The notes beneath the pieces are model-generated. The model had not been told where the DNA came from, did not search any database, and was given only the letters and a program-made list of their open reading frames with translations. Source: Streptomyces radicis (lineage in GTDB: Bacteria; Actinomycetota; Actinomycetes; Streptomycetales; Streptomycetaceae). Taken from it: 64,000 nucleotides of DNA. The stretch spans positions 186,001 to 250,000 of the forward strand of contig NZ_RBDY01000003.1 of assembly GCF_003626575.1 (NCBI RefSeq), in the 5' to 3' direction. How positions within the stretch are numbered: the stretch's first letter is position 1; the number at the start of each line of letters is the position of its first letter. Positions 9,522 to 19,514 of the stretch are shown one piece after another. The position numbers and the translations under genes are program-made.

Positions 9522-10544
9522 CTACTCCCGTGTCGCCGCCGTGAACGACATGTCCGGGTAGCGGTCGCCCGCGACCCTGGGGGCGATCTCGTCCAGGGTC
9601 GCCAGGTCCTTCGCGGTCAGGGTGATCCGCGTCGCGGCGGCGTTCTCCTCGAGGCGCGTGCGGCGGCGGGTGCCGGGGATCGGGATGACCGTCATGTCCC
9701 GGGTGAGCGCCTGCTGGTGGACCCAGGCCAGGGCGATCTGGCCGAGCGTGGCCCCGTGGGCCTCGGCCAGCGCGCGGATGGGGGCGAGGAGCGCGGCGTT
9801 GGCCTCCGCGTTGGCGCCGTTGAAACGTGGCTGGTGGCGGCGGAAGTCGTCGGCCGCCAGCTCGCCGCCCGCGTCCTTGAACGCGCCGGTCAGGAAGCCG
9901 CGCCCCAGCGGGGAGTACGGCACCATGGCCACGCCGAGGTCGCGCGCCGCTGGCACCGCGGAGCGCTCCACGTCGCGCGAGAACAGCGACCACTCCGACT
10001 GGAGCGCCGCGATCGGGTGCACCGCGTGCGCCGCCCGCAGCTCGGCGCCCGTGACCTCGCTCAGCCCGAGGTGGCGCACCTTGCCCTCGGCGACCAGCTC
10101 GGCCATCGCGCCGACCGTCTCCTCGATCGGCACGGCCGGGTCGCGCCGGTGCATGTAGTACAGGTCGATCGTCTCGACGCCGAGGCGCCGCAGGCTCGCC
10201 TCCACGCACGCGCGCAGATACGGGCGGTCGTTGCGGATCGCCCGCTTCGTGGGGTCCCCCGGGTCGAGCGAGATGGCGAACTTGGTGGCGATCACCACCT
10301 CCTCTCGGTGCGCGGCCAAGAACGGCGCGAGGAAGCGCTCGTTCTCCCCGCTGCCGTACATGTCCGCCGTGTCGAACAGCGTGACGCCGAGCTCCAGGGC
10401 GCGTTCCAGCGTCGCGCGCGCCTCGTCCCCGTCCGTCGGGCCGTAGGCGTGGCTCATGCCCATGCAGCCAAGACCCTGTACCCCGACCACCGGGCCACCG
10501 GCGCCGAGCGCCGCCGTGACGATACGTTCCACCACCGTGTCCAT
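9522..10544 (-). CDS. Aldo/keto reductase
   Basis: A 340-residue NADPH-dependent oxidoreductase with the (beta/alpha)8 AKR fold. The catalytic tetrad is complete: Asp and Tyr in LFDTADMYGSGENE, Lys in VIATKFAI and His in LYYMHRRD. The coenzyme phosphate site is represented by VIPIPGTRRRTRLEENAAA. It resembles the YakC/AKR13 group that reduces aldehydes. The gene follows the MerR gene by 4 bp on the same strand, a common MerR-AKR pair in actinomycetes, so it is probably induced by a compound sensed by that regulator. An N-terminal extension of about 12 residues before GVQGLGCMGMSHAYG is slightly long. Natural substrate unknown. Confidence 0.9.
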   Translation of the reverse strand: MDTVVERIVTAALGAGGPVVGVQGLGCMGMSHAYGPTDGDEARATLERALELGVTLFDTADMYGSGENERFLAPFLAAHREEVVIATKFAISLDPGDPTKRAIRNDRPYLRACVEASLRRLGVETIDLYYMHRRDPAVPIEETVGAMAELVAEGKVRHLGLSEVTGAELRAAHAVHPIAALQSEWSLFSRDVERSAVPAARDLGVAMVPYSPLGRGFLTGAFKDAGGELAADDFRRHQPRFNGANAEANAALLAPIRALAEAHGATLGQIALAWVHQQALTRDMTVIPIPGTRRRTRLEENAAATRITLTAKDLATLDEIAPRVAGDRYPDMSFTAATRE

Positions 10545-10548
10545 CCCC

Positions 10549-10989
10549 TCAGCTGTAGATGTCGATCTTGAAGTCCAGGACGCCCAGCGTCGATTGCAGC
10601 TCGGCGATCCGGCGCAGCACGTTCTCCCTGGTCGCCACGAGCAGCGCGCGGCGCTCGGGGTAGGTGTGGTCGCCCTGCCGCACGAGGTCGGCGTAGGTGA
10701 CCATGTCGGCGACGGCCATGCCGGTCAGGCGCAGCTTGTTGACGAACGCGAGCCAGTCCAGGTCGGCGTTGCCGTAGCGCCGCTGCCCGGTGTGCGAGCG
10801 GTTGACCTGCGACATGAGCCCGATGCGCTCGTACCAGCGTAGGGTGTGGACGCTCAGCCCGGTGTGCGCGGCCACCTCGCTGATGGTGTAGCGGTCGTGC
10901 CCGTCAGGCCGCGGGTGCGGGCGTTCGACGGACACGCACAGGTCGACGGACTCCTCCAGAACCGCTGGGGTCTGCTGTGTCACGGTCAT
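10549..10989 (-). CDS. MerR family transcriptional regulator
   Basis: 146 residues. The winged helix-turn-helix YTISEVAAHTGLSVHTLRWYERIGL begins near residue 34, after an unusual 33-residue N-terminal tail, and is followed by RRYGNADLDWLAFV and a dimerising coiled coil. It lacks the metal-binding cysteines of MerR or CueR and is of the type sensing small organic molecules. Its promoter has the 19-bp spacer with a central palindrome typical of MerR control, indicating autoregulation together with the downstream aldo/keto reductase. The ATG lies 6 nt past the -10 box, so the message is probably leaderless. Confidence 0.9.
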   Translation of the reverse strand: MTVTQQTPAVLEESVDLCVSVERPHPRPDGHDRYTISEVAAHTGLSVHTLRWYERIGLMSQVNRSHTGQRRYGNADLDWLAFVNKLRLTGMAVADMVTYADLVRQGDHTYPERRALLVATRENVLRRIAELQSTLGVLDFKIDIYS

Positions 10990-10995
10990 ACCCGC

Positions 10996-11026
10996 ACGCT
11001 AAAACGTTGGAGTGCGCTCCAGGCAA
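10996..11026 (-). promoter_or_regulatory. MerR-type promoter with 19-bp spacer and operator palindrome
   Basis: On the minus strand the -35 box is TTGCCT (11021-11026) and the -10 box TAGCGT (10996-11001), separated by exactly 19 bp. The spacer contains TGGAG-N4-CTCCA (11008-11021). A long spacer carrying the operator is the hallmark of promoters that MerR proteins activate by untwisting DNA. Confidence 0.75.
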
Positions 11027-11084
11027 CCCCGGGCCCGGGGAATCTCGCCGCGGGGGCGCGAAGGCCACGCGCTACGCTCGGGGC

Positions 11085-11909
11085 ATGCGCGCCCTGGAGC
11101 TGATCGACAGCTGGCCCGTGCCCACCGCCGCGGCGACCGTGGTGACGGCGGACGGCCGCCGTTTCTCCCGCGGACCGGCCGACCGCGTCTTCGAACTAGC
11201 CTCGGTGACCAAGCCGCTGGCCGCCTACGCCGTGCTGATCGCCGTCGAGGAGGGGGCGACGGAGCTCGACGAGCCCGCGGGGCCGCCCGGTTCGACGGTA
11301 CGGCACCTGCTGGCCCACGCGTCGGGTCTCGCGTTCGACGAGCCGCGGGTGATGGCAGGGCCCGGCGACCGGCGGCTGTACTCGAACGCGGGCTTCGACG
11401 CCCTGGCCGACCACATCGCCAAGGCCACGGGGATGCCGTTCGCGGAGTATCTGCGGCTCGCGGTGCTGGTGCCGCTCGGCATGGAGCGCACCGAGCTGAA
11501 CGGCTCGGCCGCGAGGGACGGCGCGTCGACGGCCGACGACCTGGCCGCGTTCGCCGCCGAGCTGCTCGCCCCTCGCCTGCTGGCCCGCGAGACGCTCGAC
11601 GCGGCGACGTCGGTGGTCTTCCCCGGACTCGACGGCGTGCTCCCCGGCTTCGGCCACCAGCGGCCCAACGACTGGGGCCTCGGCTTCTCGATCCGCGACC
11701 ACAAGTCGCCGCACTGGACGGGCGCGACGTCATCGCCGCGCACGTTCGGGCACTTCGGGCAGACCGGAACGTTCCTCTGGGTGGACCCCGACGCCGCCGC
11801 GGCCTGTGTGGCGCTGACCGACCGGGCCTTCGGGAGCTGGGCCGCGGAGGCGTGGCCGCCGTTCACGGACGCGGTGCTCGCGGAGCTGAGCGGCCGAGGA
11901 GCGCGGTGA
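11085..11909 (+). CDS. Serine hydrolase, beta-lactamase / class C family
   Basis: 274 residues, cytosolic (no signal peptide). The SxxK nucleophile motif is in LASVTKPLAAY near residue 40, and a YSN motif occurs in RRLYSNAGFDALAD. A GHFGQTGTF segment near residue 222 occupies the KTG-box position. This set defines the penicillin-binding-protein-like or esterase class (family S12). The N-terminal region is short compared with secreted class C beta-lactamases, so antibiotic hydrolysis is unlikely; an esterase or peptidase role is more probable. TACGCT at 11073-11078, 6 nt before ATG, suggests a leaderless transcript. The 3' end overlaps the convergent methyltransferase remnant. Confidence 0.85.
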   Translation: MRALELIDSWPVPTAAATVVTADGRRFSRGPADRVFELASVTKPLAAYAVLIAVEEGATELDEPAGPPGSTVRHLLAHASGLAFDEPRVMAGPGDRRLYSNAGFDALADHIAKATGMPFAEYLRLAVLVPLGMERTELNGSAARDGASTADDLAAFAAELLAPRLLARETLDAATSVVFPGLDGVLPGFGHQRPNDWGLGFSIRDHKSPHWTGATSSPRTFGHFGQTGTFLWVDPDAAAACVALTDRAFGSWAAEAWPPFTDAVLAELSGRGAR

Positions 11910-12677
11910 GCGGCACCTCCTCGCGGTAGGGCCCGGGGCCTGGCAGGGCGCGCCGCACGCGGTCCTCGAACGCGGCGCGCTCCGCTGGGGCGGGCAGCGT
12001 CCCCGGGGACATCGCCGAGCAGACCTCGCCGATCAGCCACGCGGCGTCCAGCTCCGCCCGCCGGACCACGGCGACCTCGCGGACGCCGGTGTACCCGGCG
12101 CGGACCAGCGCCGCCGCGTAACGCGCCCTGTCCTCGGCCGATGTGCCGCACGTCGCGGTCAGCGGGCCGCCGTGGCGCTCCTCGATGACCCCGCGCAACG
12201 CCCGTGACCAGGCGGTGTCCTGGAGCCACAGGGGCGTTCCCCCGTCCAGGACCGCGACCCCGCGGCACAGCGGGCGCAGGGTGGCGAAGAGCGCGTCCGC
12301 GTCCATCCAGTGCAGCGCGCGCCCCACGACCGCCGCGCCGAACGCCCCCGGGCCGGTCACCCCGGCCAGCGCCGGGATGTCGCGGTCCGCGCCGAGCACC
12401 CATGTGACGTTTCCCATACCGGCGCGCTCCCCGCCGCCCTGGCCCGGCGCAGCATGTCGGGCTCGGGGTCGAGGCCCACCACCGCCCGCACGCGCGGCGC
12501 CAGGGCCAGCGCCAACTGCCCTGTGCCGCAGCCGATGTCGAGCACCCCGTCGTCACGGCCGAGCGCGAACTCCTCGGCCACCGCGTCGAGCAGCTCTTCC
12601 GGGTGGCCCCGCCGATACGCCTCGTAGTACGCGGCCACCTCGCCGCCGAATCCGTCGCTCATGGGGGAAGCCTGCAC
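11863..12677 (-). pseudogene. SAM-dependent class I methyltransferase, frameshifted
   Basis: Two reading frames together make one methyltransferase. The first (12677 down to about 12440) has GGEVAAYYEAYRRGHPEELL and the SAM-binding VLDIGCGTGQLALALAP, then GLDPEPDMLRRARAAG. The second (from about 12440 down to 11863) resumes with ERAGMGNVTWVLGADRDIPAL and continues to the family's C-terminus. The joining point is near 12425-12445, where one extra or two missing bases break the frame. Everything else looks intact and GC-typical, so the break is either recent or a sequencing error. Substrate cannot be told. Confidence 0.75.
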
Positions 12678-12772
12678 CGGCGTGGGGGTGTTCGGGATGC
12701 CGTTCTGCCCGGGGCAGAGCCGGGAACCGGCCGCGCGGCCAGGTCATGGCGGGGCCGCCGCGCCGAGGCGCC

Positions 12773-13441
12773 TCAGACCGCGGCCAGCTCCCACACCAGC
12801 AGCTCGGCGGGGCCGCCGCCCGCCGTGACCGCCAGCTCGCCCGCGTCCGTCAGCCGCGCGGAGTCGCCAGGACGCAGCGCCGCGTGGCCGCCGCCCAGCG
12901 ACACCGTTCCGCGCACCACGTGCACATACGCGAGCGGCGCCGCGGGCACCGCCGTGCGCCCGCCCTCGGCGAGCCGCCGCACATGCAGCACCGCGTCGGC
13001 GCGCGGCAGGGCGTAGGGGGTGCCGTCCGCGATCCCGCGCACCACCTCGTACTCGGGCGCGCCACCCGGCGTGGCGGGAACCAGCCACATCTGCACGAAA
13101 CACAGCGGCGCCGCACCGGCGTTGCGCTCGGCGTGGACCGTGCCCGCGCCCGCGCTCAGCCGCTGCACGTCGCCGGGCCCGAGGACCGTGGCGGCGCCCG
13201 AGGCATCCTCGTGGGTCAGCTCGCCCTCGACGACCCAGCTGACGATCTCCAGGTCACGGTGCCGATGCGCGGGGAACCCGGCGCCCGGCGCGAGCCGTTC
13301 CTCGTTGCAGGCGGTCAACGGGCCGAAGCGGACGTTGTCCGGATCGTAGAAGCGACCGAAGGAGAACGCGTGCCTGGTGTCGATCCCGGCGCCCTGATCG
13401 CCGCCCCGGTAGCGGTCTTCCGCACGCACGACGCGAAGCAT
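12773..13441 (-). CDS. Pirin family protein (bicupin)
   Basis: A 222-residue bicupin of the YhhW type. The N-terminal cupin holds the metal ligands in FPAHRHRDLEIVSWVVEGEL followed by an HAERN histidine, as in pirins with quercetin 2,3-dioxygenase activity in vitro. The second cupin is degenerate. It is cytoplasmic and its physiological role is unknown. TACCGT on the minus strand lies 6 nt before the ATG, so a leaderless message is likely. A second, unrelated and longer pirin is at 51.1 kb. Confidence 0.88.
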   Translation of the reverse strand: MLRVVRAEDRYRGGDQGAGIDTRHAFSFGRFYDPDNVRFGPLTACNEERLAPGAGFPAHRHRDLEIVSWVVEGELTHEDASGAATVLGPGDVQRLSAGAGTVHAERNAGAAPLCFVQMWLVPATPGGAPEYEVVRGIADGTPYALPRADAVLHVRRLAEGGRTAVPAAPLAYVHVVRGTVSLGGGHAALRPGDSARLTDAGELAVTAGGGPAELLVWELAAV

Positions 13442-13534
13442 GCGCCCACGGTAGCCGCCGCGCCCCGGGGTGAGGGGCCCCTACGGGGACCCCGCCGGGT
13501 ATGGCCCGGGGCGAAATGAGGCAGGCTGGTCCTC

Positions 13535-14728
13535 GTGCCCGATGAACCCACACCCGATGCGAACGAGAAGCTGGCGCACGCCGCCACCGTGCGCCGCCTC
13601 GAGCAGTCCTCGGGGAAGCTCGCCGCCGCCGCCATCATGCGGATGGACGAGCAGTTGCCGTGGTACCGCGCCATGCCCCCGGAGAACCGCTCCTGGATCG
13701 GCCTGGTGGCGCAGGCCGGTATCGCGGCGTTCACCGAGTGGTTCCGGCATCCGGACACCCCGCAGGCCATCAGCACCGACGTCTTCGGCACCGCGCCGCG
13801 CGAGCTGACGCGGGCCATCACGCTGCGGCAGACCGTGGAGATGGTGCGCACCACGATCGAGGTCGTCGAGTCCGCGGTCGACGAGCTGGCCGTGCCGGGC
13901 GGCGAGGTCGCGCTGCGCAACGCCCTGTTGATCTACGCGCGCGAGATCGCGTTCGCGACCGCGCAGGTCTACGCCCAGGCCGCGGAGGCGCGCGGCGCGT
14001 GGGACGCGCGCCTTGAGTCGCTGGTGGTCAACGCCGTGGTCTCGGGCGAGGCCGACGAGAGCGACGTCTCGCGGGCCGCCGCGCTCGGCTGGAAGGCGCC
14101 CGAGCAGGTCACGGTCGTCCTCGGGAACGCGCCGAACGGCGACAGCGAGCTGACGGTCGAGGCGATCCGCCGCGCCGCGCGCTATGCCAAGCTCCAGGTG
14201 CTGACGGGCGTGCTGGGCAAGCGACTTGTGGTGATCGCGGGCGGCAGCGACGACCCGGTGCAGGCGGCGAAGGCGCTGATCGGTCCCTTCGCCTCGGGGC
14301 CCGTGGTGGCGGGGCCGCTGGTCGGGGACCTGCTGGGCGCCACGCGGTCGGCGCAGGCCGCCGCGGCCGGGCTCCGGGCGTGCGCCGCCTGGCCCGACGC
14401 GCCCCGTCCCGTCCTCGCGGACGACCTGCTGCCGGAGCGCGCGATGGCGGGCGACCCGGCGGCGCGCACCCTGCTGGTGGAGGAGATCTACAGACCGCTC
14501 CAGGAGGCCGGTTCGGCCCTGCTGGAAACGCTGAGTGTCTATCTGGAGCAGGCGAGCAGTCTGGAGGGTGCCGCCAGAATGCTCTTTGTGCATCCCAACA
14601 CCGTTCGCTACCGCCTCCGTCGTGTGACTGATGTCACCGGATGGCCGCCGTCCGATGTCCGATCGGCCTTCACCCTGCGCATCGCCCTGATGCTCGGGCG
14701 GCTCGCCGACGAAGAGGCGTCCGCCTAG
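13535..14728 (+). CDS. fasR: PucR/CdaR-type regulator, activator of the fab operon
   Basis: 397 residues. The C-terminal HTH_30 domain is clear (LEQASSLEGAARMLFVHPNT, then VRYRLRRVTDVTG near residue 365), and the middle has a GGDEF-like degenerate CdaR segment. Its position directly upstream of fabD-fabH-acpP-fabF is the conserved arrangement of FasR, which in Streptomyces coelicolor binds the fabD promoter and activates fatty acid synthesis. The start is GTG (VPDEPTPDANEKLAHA). The 88-bp gap to fabD contains the expected target. Symbol is given by synteny. Confidence 0.88.
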   Translation: MPDEPTPDANEKLAHAATVRRLEQSSGKLAAAAIMRMDEQLPWYRAMPPENRSWIGLVAQAGIAAFTEWFRHPDTPQAISTDVFGTAPRELTRAITLRQTVEMVRTTIEVVESAVDELAVPGGEVALRNALLIYAREIAFATAQVYAQAAEARGAWDARLESLVVNAVVSGEADESDVSRAAALGWKAPEQVTVVLGNAPNGDSELTVEAIRRAARYAKLQVLTGVLGKRLVVIAGGSDDPVQAAKALIGPFASGPVVAGPLVGDLLGATRSAQAAAAGLRACAAWPDAPRPVLADDLLPERAMAGDPAARTLLVEEIYRPLQEAGSALLETLSVYLEQASSLEGAARMLFVHPNTVRYRLRRVTDVTGWPPSDVRSAFTLRIALMLGRLADEEASA

Positions 14729-14816
14729 CTTTTGTTCAAGGGCTACAAATCCCTCCCGTGTTCTTCGTTCTCGCCCCCACCGGCGGTGACGGGGCGTGCC
14801 GGGAGAGAGTGAGAGA

Positions 14817-15815
14817 GTGCTCGTACTCGTCGCTCCCGGCCAGGGCTCCCAGGCGCCCGGCTTCCTGAATCCCTGGCTCGACCTCCCCGGTGTCGCCGAC
14901 CGCCTCGAGGCGTGGTCGGACCTCGTGGGGGCCGATCTGCTCCGCCTCGGCACCAAGGCGGACGCGGACGAGATCCGCGACACCGCCGTGGCCCAGCCGC
15001 TGCTCGTGGCCGCCGCGCTGCTGTCCGCCGCCGCGCTGTTCGACGGCGAGGGCGGCGCGGCCGTTGAGGGCGGCGAGGGCAAGGTCGCGCGGGACGCGGT
15101 GGGCGCCGTCGCGGGGCACAGCGTGGGCGAGTTGGCCGCCGCCACGATCGCAGGGGTGCTCACCGAGGACGCGGCGATGGCGCTCGTGCGCAGCCGCGCG
15201 ACCGCCATGGCCGAGGCCGCGGCGGCCGCGGAGACAGGCATGTCCGCGGTGCTCGGCGGCGACCCTGACGAGGTCGCGGCGCGCCTCGCGGAGCTCGAGC
15301 TGGTCGCGGCCAACGACAACGGCGGCGGCCAGATCGTCGCCGCTGGCACCCTGGAGCAGCTGGCCGAACTCTCCGCGAACCGCCCGGAGAAGGCCAGGGT
15401 CGTCCCGCTGAAGGTCGCGGGGGCCTTCCACACCGCGCACATGGCGCCCGCCGTGGCGGCCATGGAGCGCGCCACATCCGGTATCGAGCCCGGGGATCCG
15501 GGCATACGCTACGTGTCGAACGCCGACGGCTCGGTGGTGACCGAGGGCCGGGAAGTGGTGCGGCGCCTGGTGACCCAGGTGTCGAGCCCGGTCCGCTGGG
15601 ACCTGTGCACGGAGACCTTCCGGCGGCTGGGTGTCACCGCGTTCGTCGAGCTGTGCCCCGCGGGCACGCTCACGGCCCTGGCCAAGCGGAACCTCCCCGG
15701 GGTCGACCGGGTGGCCGTCAAGGGCCCCGAGCATCTCGCCGCGGCCCGCGAGCTGTTCACCACGCACGCCGCCGAGTCCGCCGAGGCCGCGCCGGCCGCC
15801 GAACAGGAGCACTGA
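14817..15815 (+). CDS. fabD: Malonyl-CoA:ACP transacylase
   Basis: 332 residues. Loads malonyl from CoA onto AcpP to supply extender units for fatty acid synthesis; the same enzyme can serve type II polyketide systems in Streptomyces. The N-terminus has APGQGSQAPGF; the active-site serine is Ser102 in GHSVGELAAA, and the partner His lies in GAFHTAHMAPA. Start is taken as GTG 14817 (VLVLVAPGQG) because GGGAGAG sits at proper spacing and family members begin here; a frame open upstream adds residues without support. fabH follows after 5 bp. Confidence 0.95.
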   Translation: MLVLVAPGQGSQAPGFLNPWLDLPGVADRLEAWSDLVGADLLRLGTKADADEIRDTAVAQPLLVAAALLSAAALFDGEGGAAVEGGEGKVARDAVGAVAGHSVGELAAATIAGVLTEDAAMALVRSRATAMAEAAAAAETGMSAVLGGDPDEVAARLAELELVAANDNGGGQIVAAGTLEQLAELSANRPEKARVVPLKVAGAFHTAHMAPAVAAMERATSGIEPGDPGIRYVSNADGSVVTEGREVVRRLVTQVSSPVRWDLCTETFRRLGVTAFVELCPAGTLTALAKRNLPGVDRVAVKGPEHLAAARELFTTHAAESAEAAPAAEQEH

Positions 15816-15820
15816 GGACC

Positions 15821-16819
15821 ATGCCCGCCGCGATCAACGCCCGCCCCGGCAGCCCGTACGCCCGCATCATGGGCGTCGGCGGCTACCGCCCCTCCCGGGT
15901 CGTGACCAACGAGGAGATCCTGGAGCGCATCGACTCCTCCGACGAGTGGATCCGCTCCCGTTCGGGCATCGTGACCCGGCACTGGGCGGGCGAGGACGAG
16001 ACGGTCGCCGAGATGTCGGTGGCCGCGGCCGGGAAGGCCATCGCGGACGCGGGGATCGGCGCCGAGCAGGTGGACGCCGTGATCGTCTCCACCGTCTCGC
16101 ACTTCGCGCAGACGCCGAGCATCGCCACCGAGATCGCGCACCGACTCGGCGCGGGCAAGCCCGCCGCGTTCGACATCTCCGCCGCGTGCGCCGGGTTCGG
16201 GTACGGCGTGACCATCGGCACCGGGCTCATCGTCGCGGGCAGCGCCCGCCATGTGCTGGTCATCGGCGTCGAGCGGCTCTCCGACCTGACCGACCACGAG
16301 GACCGTTCGACGGCCTTCCTGTTCGGCGACGGCGCGGGCGCGGTCGTGCTCGGCCCGTCCCCCGAGCCCGCGATAGGCCCGACGGTCTGGGGCTCCGAGG
16401 GCGACAAGGCCGATGTGATCACCCAGACCGTCCCCTGGGACGAGTACCGGCCGGGGGACGCGTTCCCCGCGCTGCGCCAGGAGGGCCAGACGGTCTTCCG
16501 CTGGGCCGTGTACGAGATGGCGAAGGTGGCCCAGGAGGCGTTGGACGCCGCCGGGGTCGCCCCAGAACAGCTCGATGTCTTCATCCCGCACCAGGCGAAC
16601 ATGCGGATCATCGACTCGATGGTGAAGACGCTCAAGCTCCCCGAAAGCGTCGCGGTCGCCCGCGACATCGAGACCACGGGTAACACGTCGGCCGCCTCCA
16701 TCCCGCTCGCCATGGAGCGGATGCTGGCGACCGGCCAGGCGAGGAGCGGCGACACCGCGCTCGTCATCGGCTTCGGGGCGGGTCTGGTCTACGCCGCCAC
16801 GGTCGTTACCCTGCCCTGA
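15821..16819 (+). CDS. fabH: Beta-ketoacyl-ACP synthase III
   Basis: 332 residues. Starts each fatty acid chain by condensing a branched or straight acyl-CoA with malonyl-ACP. The triad is intact: Cys123 in DISAACAGFG, His in FIPHQANMRI and Asn in TTGNTSAASIP. The N-terminus is about 10 residues longer than in E. coli, usual for Streptomyces. It is translationally close to fabD (5-bp gap, GAGGA before ATG) and acpP follows after 58 bp. A paralogue lies at 18.5 kb on the other strand. Confidence 0.96.
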   Translation: MPAAINARPGSPYARIMGVGGYRPSRVVTNEEILERIDSSDEWIRSRSGIVTRHWAGEDETVAEMSVAAAGKAIADAGIGAEQVDAVIVSTVSHFAQTPSIATEIAHRLGAGKPAAFDISAACAGFGYGVTIGTGLIVAGSARHVLVIGVERLSDLTDHEDRSTAFLFGDGAGAVVLGPSPEPAIGPTVWGSEGDKADVITQTVPWDEYRPGDAFPALRQEGQTVFRWAVYEMAKVAQEALDAAGVAPEQLDVFIPHQANMRIIDSMVKTLKLPESVAVARDIETTGNTSAASIPLAMERMLATGQARSGDTALVIGFGAGLVYAATVVTLP

Positions 16820-16877
16820 GCAAGATCCGATCAGCACCCCCGCGGTACCCCACCGCAGCACACGAAGGAGCGCCGCA

Positions 16878-17126
16878 ATGGCTGCCACCAGGAAAGAGAT
16901 CATCGCTGGTCTCGCCGACATCGTGAACGAGATCGCCGGCATCCCGCAGGACGAGGTGACCGAGGAGAAGTCGTTCACCGACGACCTGGACGTGGACTCG
17001 CTGTCCATGGTCGAGGTCGTCGTCGCCGCCGAGGAGCGCTTCGGTGTCAAGATCCCGGACGACGACGTCAAGGGTCTGAAGACCGTCGGCGACGCGGTCG
17101 GGTACATCGAGTCGCACCAGAGCTGA
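16878..17126 (+). CDS. acpP: Acyl carrier protein of fatty acid synthesis
   Basis: 82 residues, acidic, helical. The phosphopantetheine attachment serine is Ser41 in DDLDVDSLSMVEVV. A clear AAGGAG precedes the ATG. Length and flanking fabH and fabF identify it as the primary-metabolism carrier rather than a polyketide one. Confidence 0.96.
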   Translation: MAATRKEIIAGLADIVNEIAGIPQDEVTEEKSFTDDLDVDSLSMVEVVVAAEERFGVKIPDDDVKGLKTVGDAVGYIESHQS

Positions 17127-17210
17127 CCGGCTCACCCGTAAGGACACGCGCGTGTCGCCACCCGCCGAGGGTGGCCCCGCACCATCCCCGACAAGCGGAG
17201 AACTGATTCT

Positions 17211-18473
<1,263 letters not shown>

Positions 18474-18485
18474 GGCACCCGGCGG

Positions 18486-18528
18486 AACGGCCCGCCTCCC
18501 CTCGCTCGACGGGGGGAGGCGGGCCGTT
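18486..18528. terminator. Bidirectional terminator between fabF and the FabH-like gene
   Basis: A perfect 16-bp stem (AACGGCCCGCCTCCCC and its complement) between two converging genes, 12 bp past the fabF stop and 8 bp from the other stop. Ends in AA/TT, suitable for both directions. Confidence 0.8.
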
Positions 18529-18536
18529 CGCCGTCG

Positions 18537-19469
18537 TCAGGGGCAGTGCACGACCTGCCCGGCCCAGGCCAGGCCCCCGCCGAACGCGAACAGCAGCACC
18601 GGCGCGCCCACCGGGACCTCACGGCGTTCGACCAGCTTGGCCAGGGCGAGCGGCACGGAGGCGGCCGAGGTGTTGCCCGAGACCGTGACGTCGCGCGCGA
18701 CCACGGCGTTCGGGGCGTCGATCGCCCGGGCCAGGGCCTCGATGATCCGCAGGTTCGCCTGGTGGGTGACGATCCCGGCCAGCTCGCCCGGCGCGACCCC
18801 GGCCCGCGCGCACGCCTCGCGGGCGAACGGCGCCAGCTCGGTGGTCGCCCAGCGGAAGACGCTCTGCCCCTCCTGCGCGAACCGGGGCCGCCACTCGTCC
18901 CTCATCCGCACCATGTCCCGCCGCGTCGGGTCCGAGCCCCACACGACGGGCCCGATCCCGTCCTCGTCCGACGCGCTCACCACGGCCGCGCCCGCCCCGT
19001 CGGCGAGGAGCACACACGTGGTGCGGTCGGTCCAGTCGGTGACGGCGGACATCTTCTCGGCGCCGATGACGAGCGCGTGCCGCACCACACCGGCCCGCAC
19101 GCCGTGCTCGGCGGTGGCGAGCGCGGTGGTGAAGCCCGCGCAGCCGTTGTTGAGGTCGAACGCGACGGCTGAGGGGATCCCGAGGCGCCCGGCGACCTGG
19201 GCGGCGACGGACGGCACACGGTCGACGGCGCTGCACGTGGCCACGATGACCTGCCCGATCTCGTCGGGGGCGAGCCCGGCCGCGGCCATGGCCTTGCCCG
19301 CGGCGGTCACGGCCATGTCCTGGACGGACTCGTCCCTGGCGATGCGGCGCGAGGTGATCCCGGTCCGCTGCCTGATCCATGCGTCGCTGGTGTCCACCAT
19401 CCCGGCCAGGTCGTCGTTGGTCATCACATGCTCGGGCTGGTGGTACCCGACGGCGGAGATACGCGTCAT
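18537..19469 (-). CDS. FabH-like beta-ketoacyl-ACP synthase III paralogue
   Basis: 310 residues of the thiolase-fold KAS III family. The triad Cys (DLNNGCAGFTTA), His (IVTHQANLRI) and Asn (VSGNTSAASVP) is intact, so it should be catalytically active. It differs from the operon FabH, for example NNGCAGFT in place of SAACAGFG, suggesting another acyl substrate. Such extra copies prime specialised or branched lipids, or exchange acyl groups. It is divergent from a TetR regulator with one palindrome between the two starts. Start is ATG 19469 (MTRISAVGYHQPEH), 6 nt past TATCCT, so it is probably leaderless. Confidence 0.9.
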   Translation of the reverse strand: MTRISAVGYHQPEHVMTNDDLAGMVDTSDAWIRQRTGITSRRIARDESVQDMAVTAAGKAMAAAGLAPDEIGQVIVATCSAVDRVPSVAAQVAGRLGIPSAVAFDLNNGCAGFTTALATAEHGVRAGVVRHALVIGAEKMSAVTDWTDRTTCVLLADGAGAAVVSASDEDGIGPVVWGSDPTRRDMVRMRDEWRPRFAQEGQSVFRWATTELAPFAREACARAGVAPGELAGIVTHQANLRIIEALARAIDAPNAVVARDVTVSGNTSAASVPLALAKLVERREVPVGAPVLLFAFGGGLAWAGQVVHCP

Positions 19470-19514
19470 GACCACAGGATAGCGACCGACCGGTCGGACT
19501 CTATAATGGAACGC
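19470..19514. promoter_or_regulatory. Compact bidirectional TetR operator/promoter region
   Basis: The 45 bp between two divergent start codons hold TATCCT (minus strand, 19476-19481), a perfect 12-bp palindrome CCGACCGGTCGG (19486-19497), and TATAAT (plus strand, 19502-19507). Each -10 is 6-7 nt from its start codon, so both messages would be leaderless. A dimer on the palindrome would cover both promoters. Confidence 0.75.

Noticed and set aside
14729..14816. A defined FasR binding site before fabD
   Set aside because: The AGGG...CCCT arms near 14749-14764 are too short to assign; only the synteny supports FasR control.
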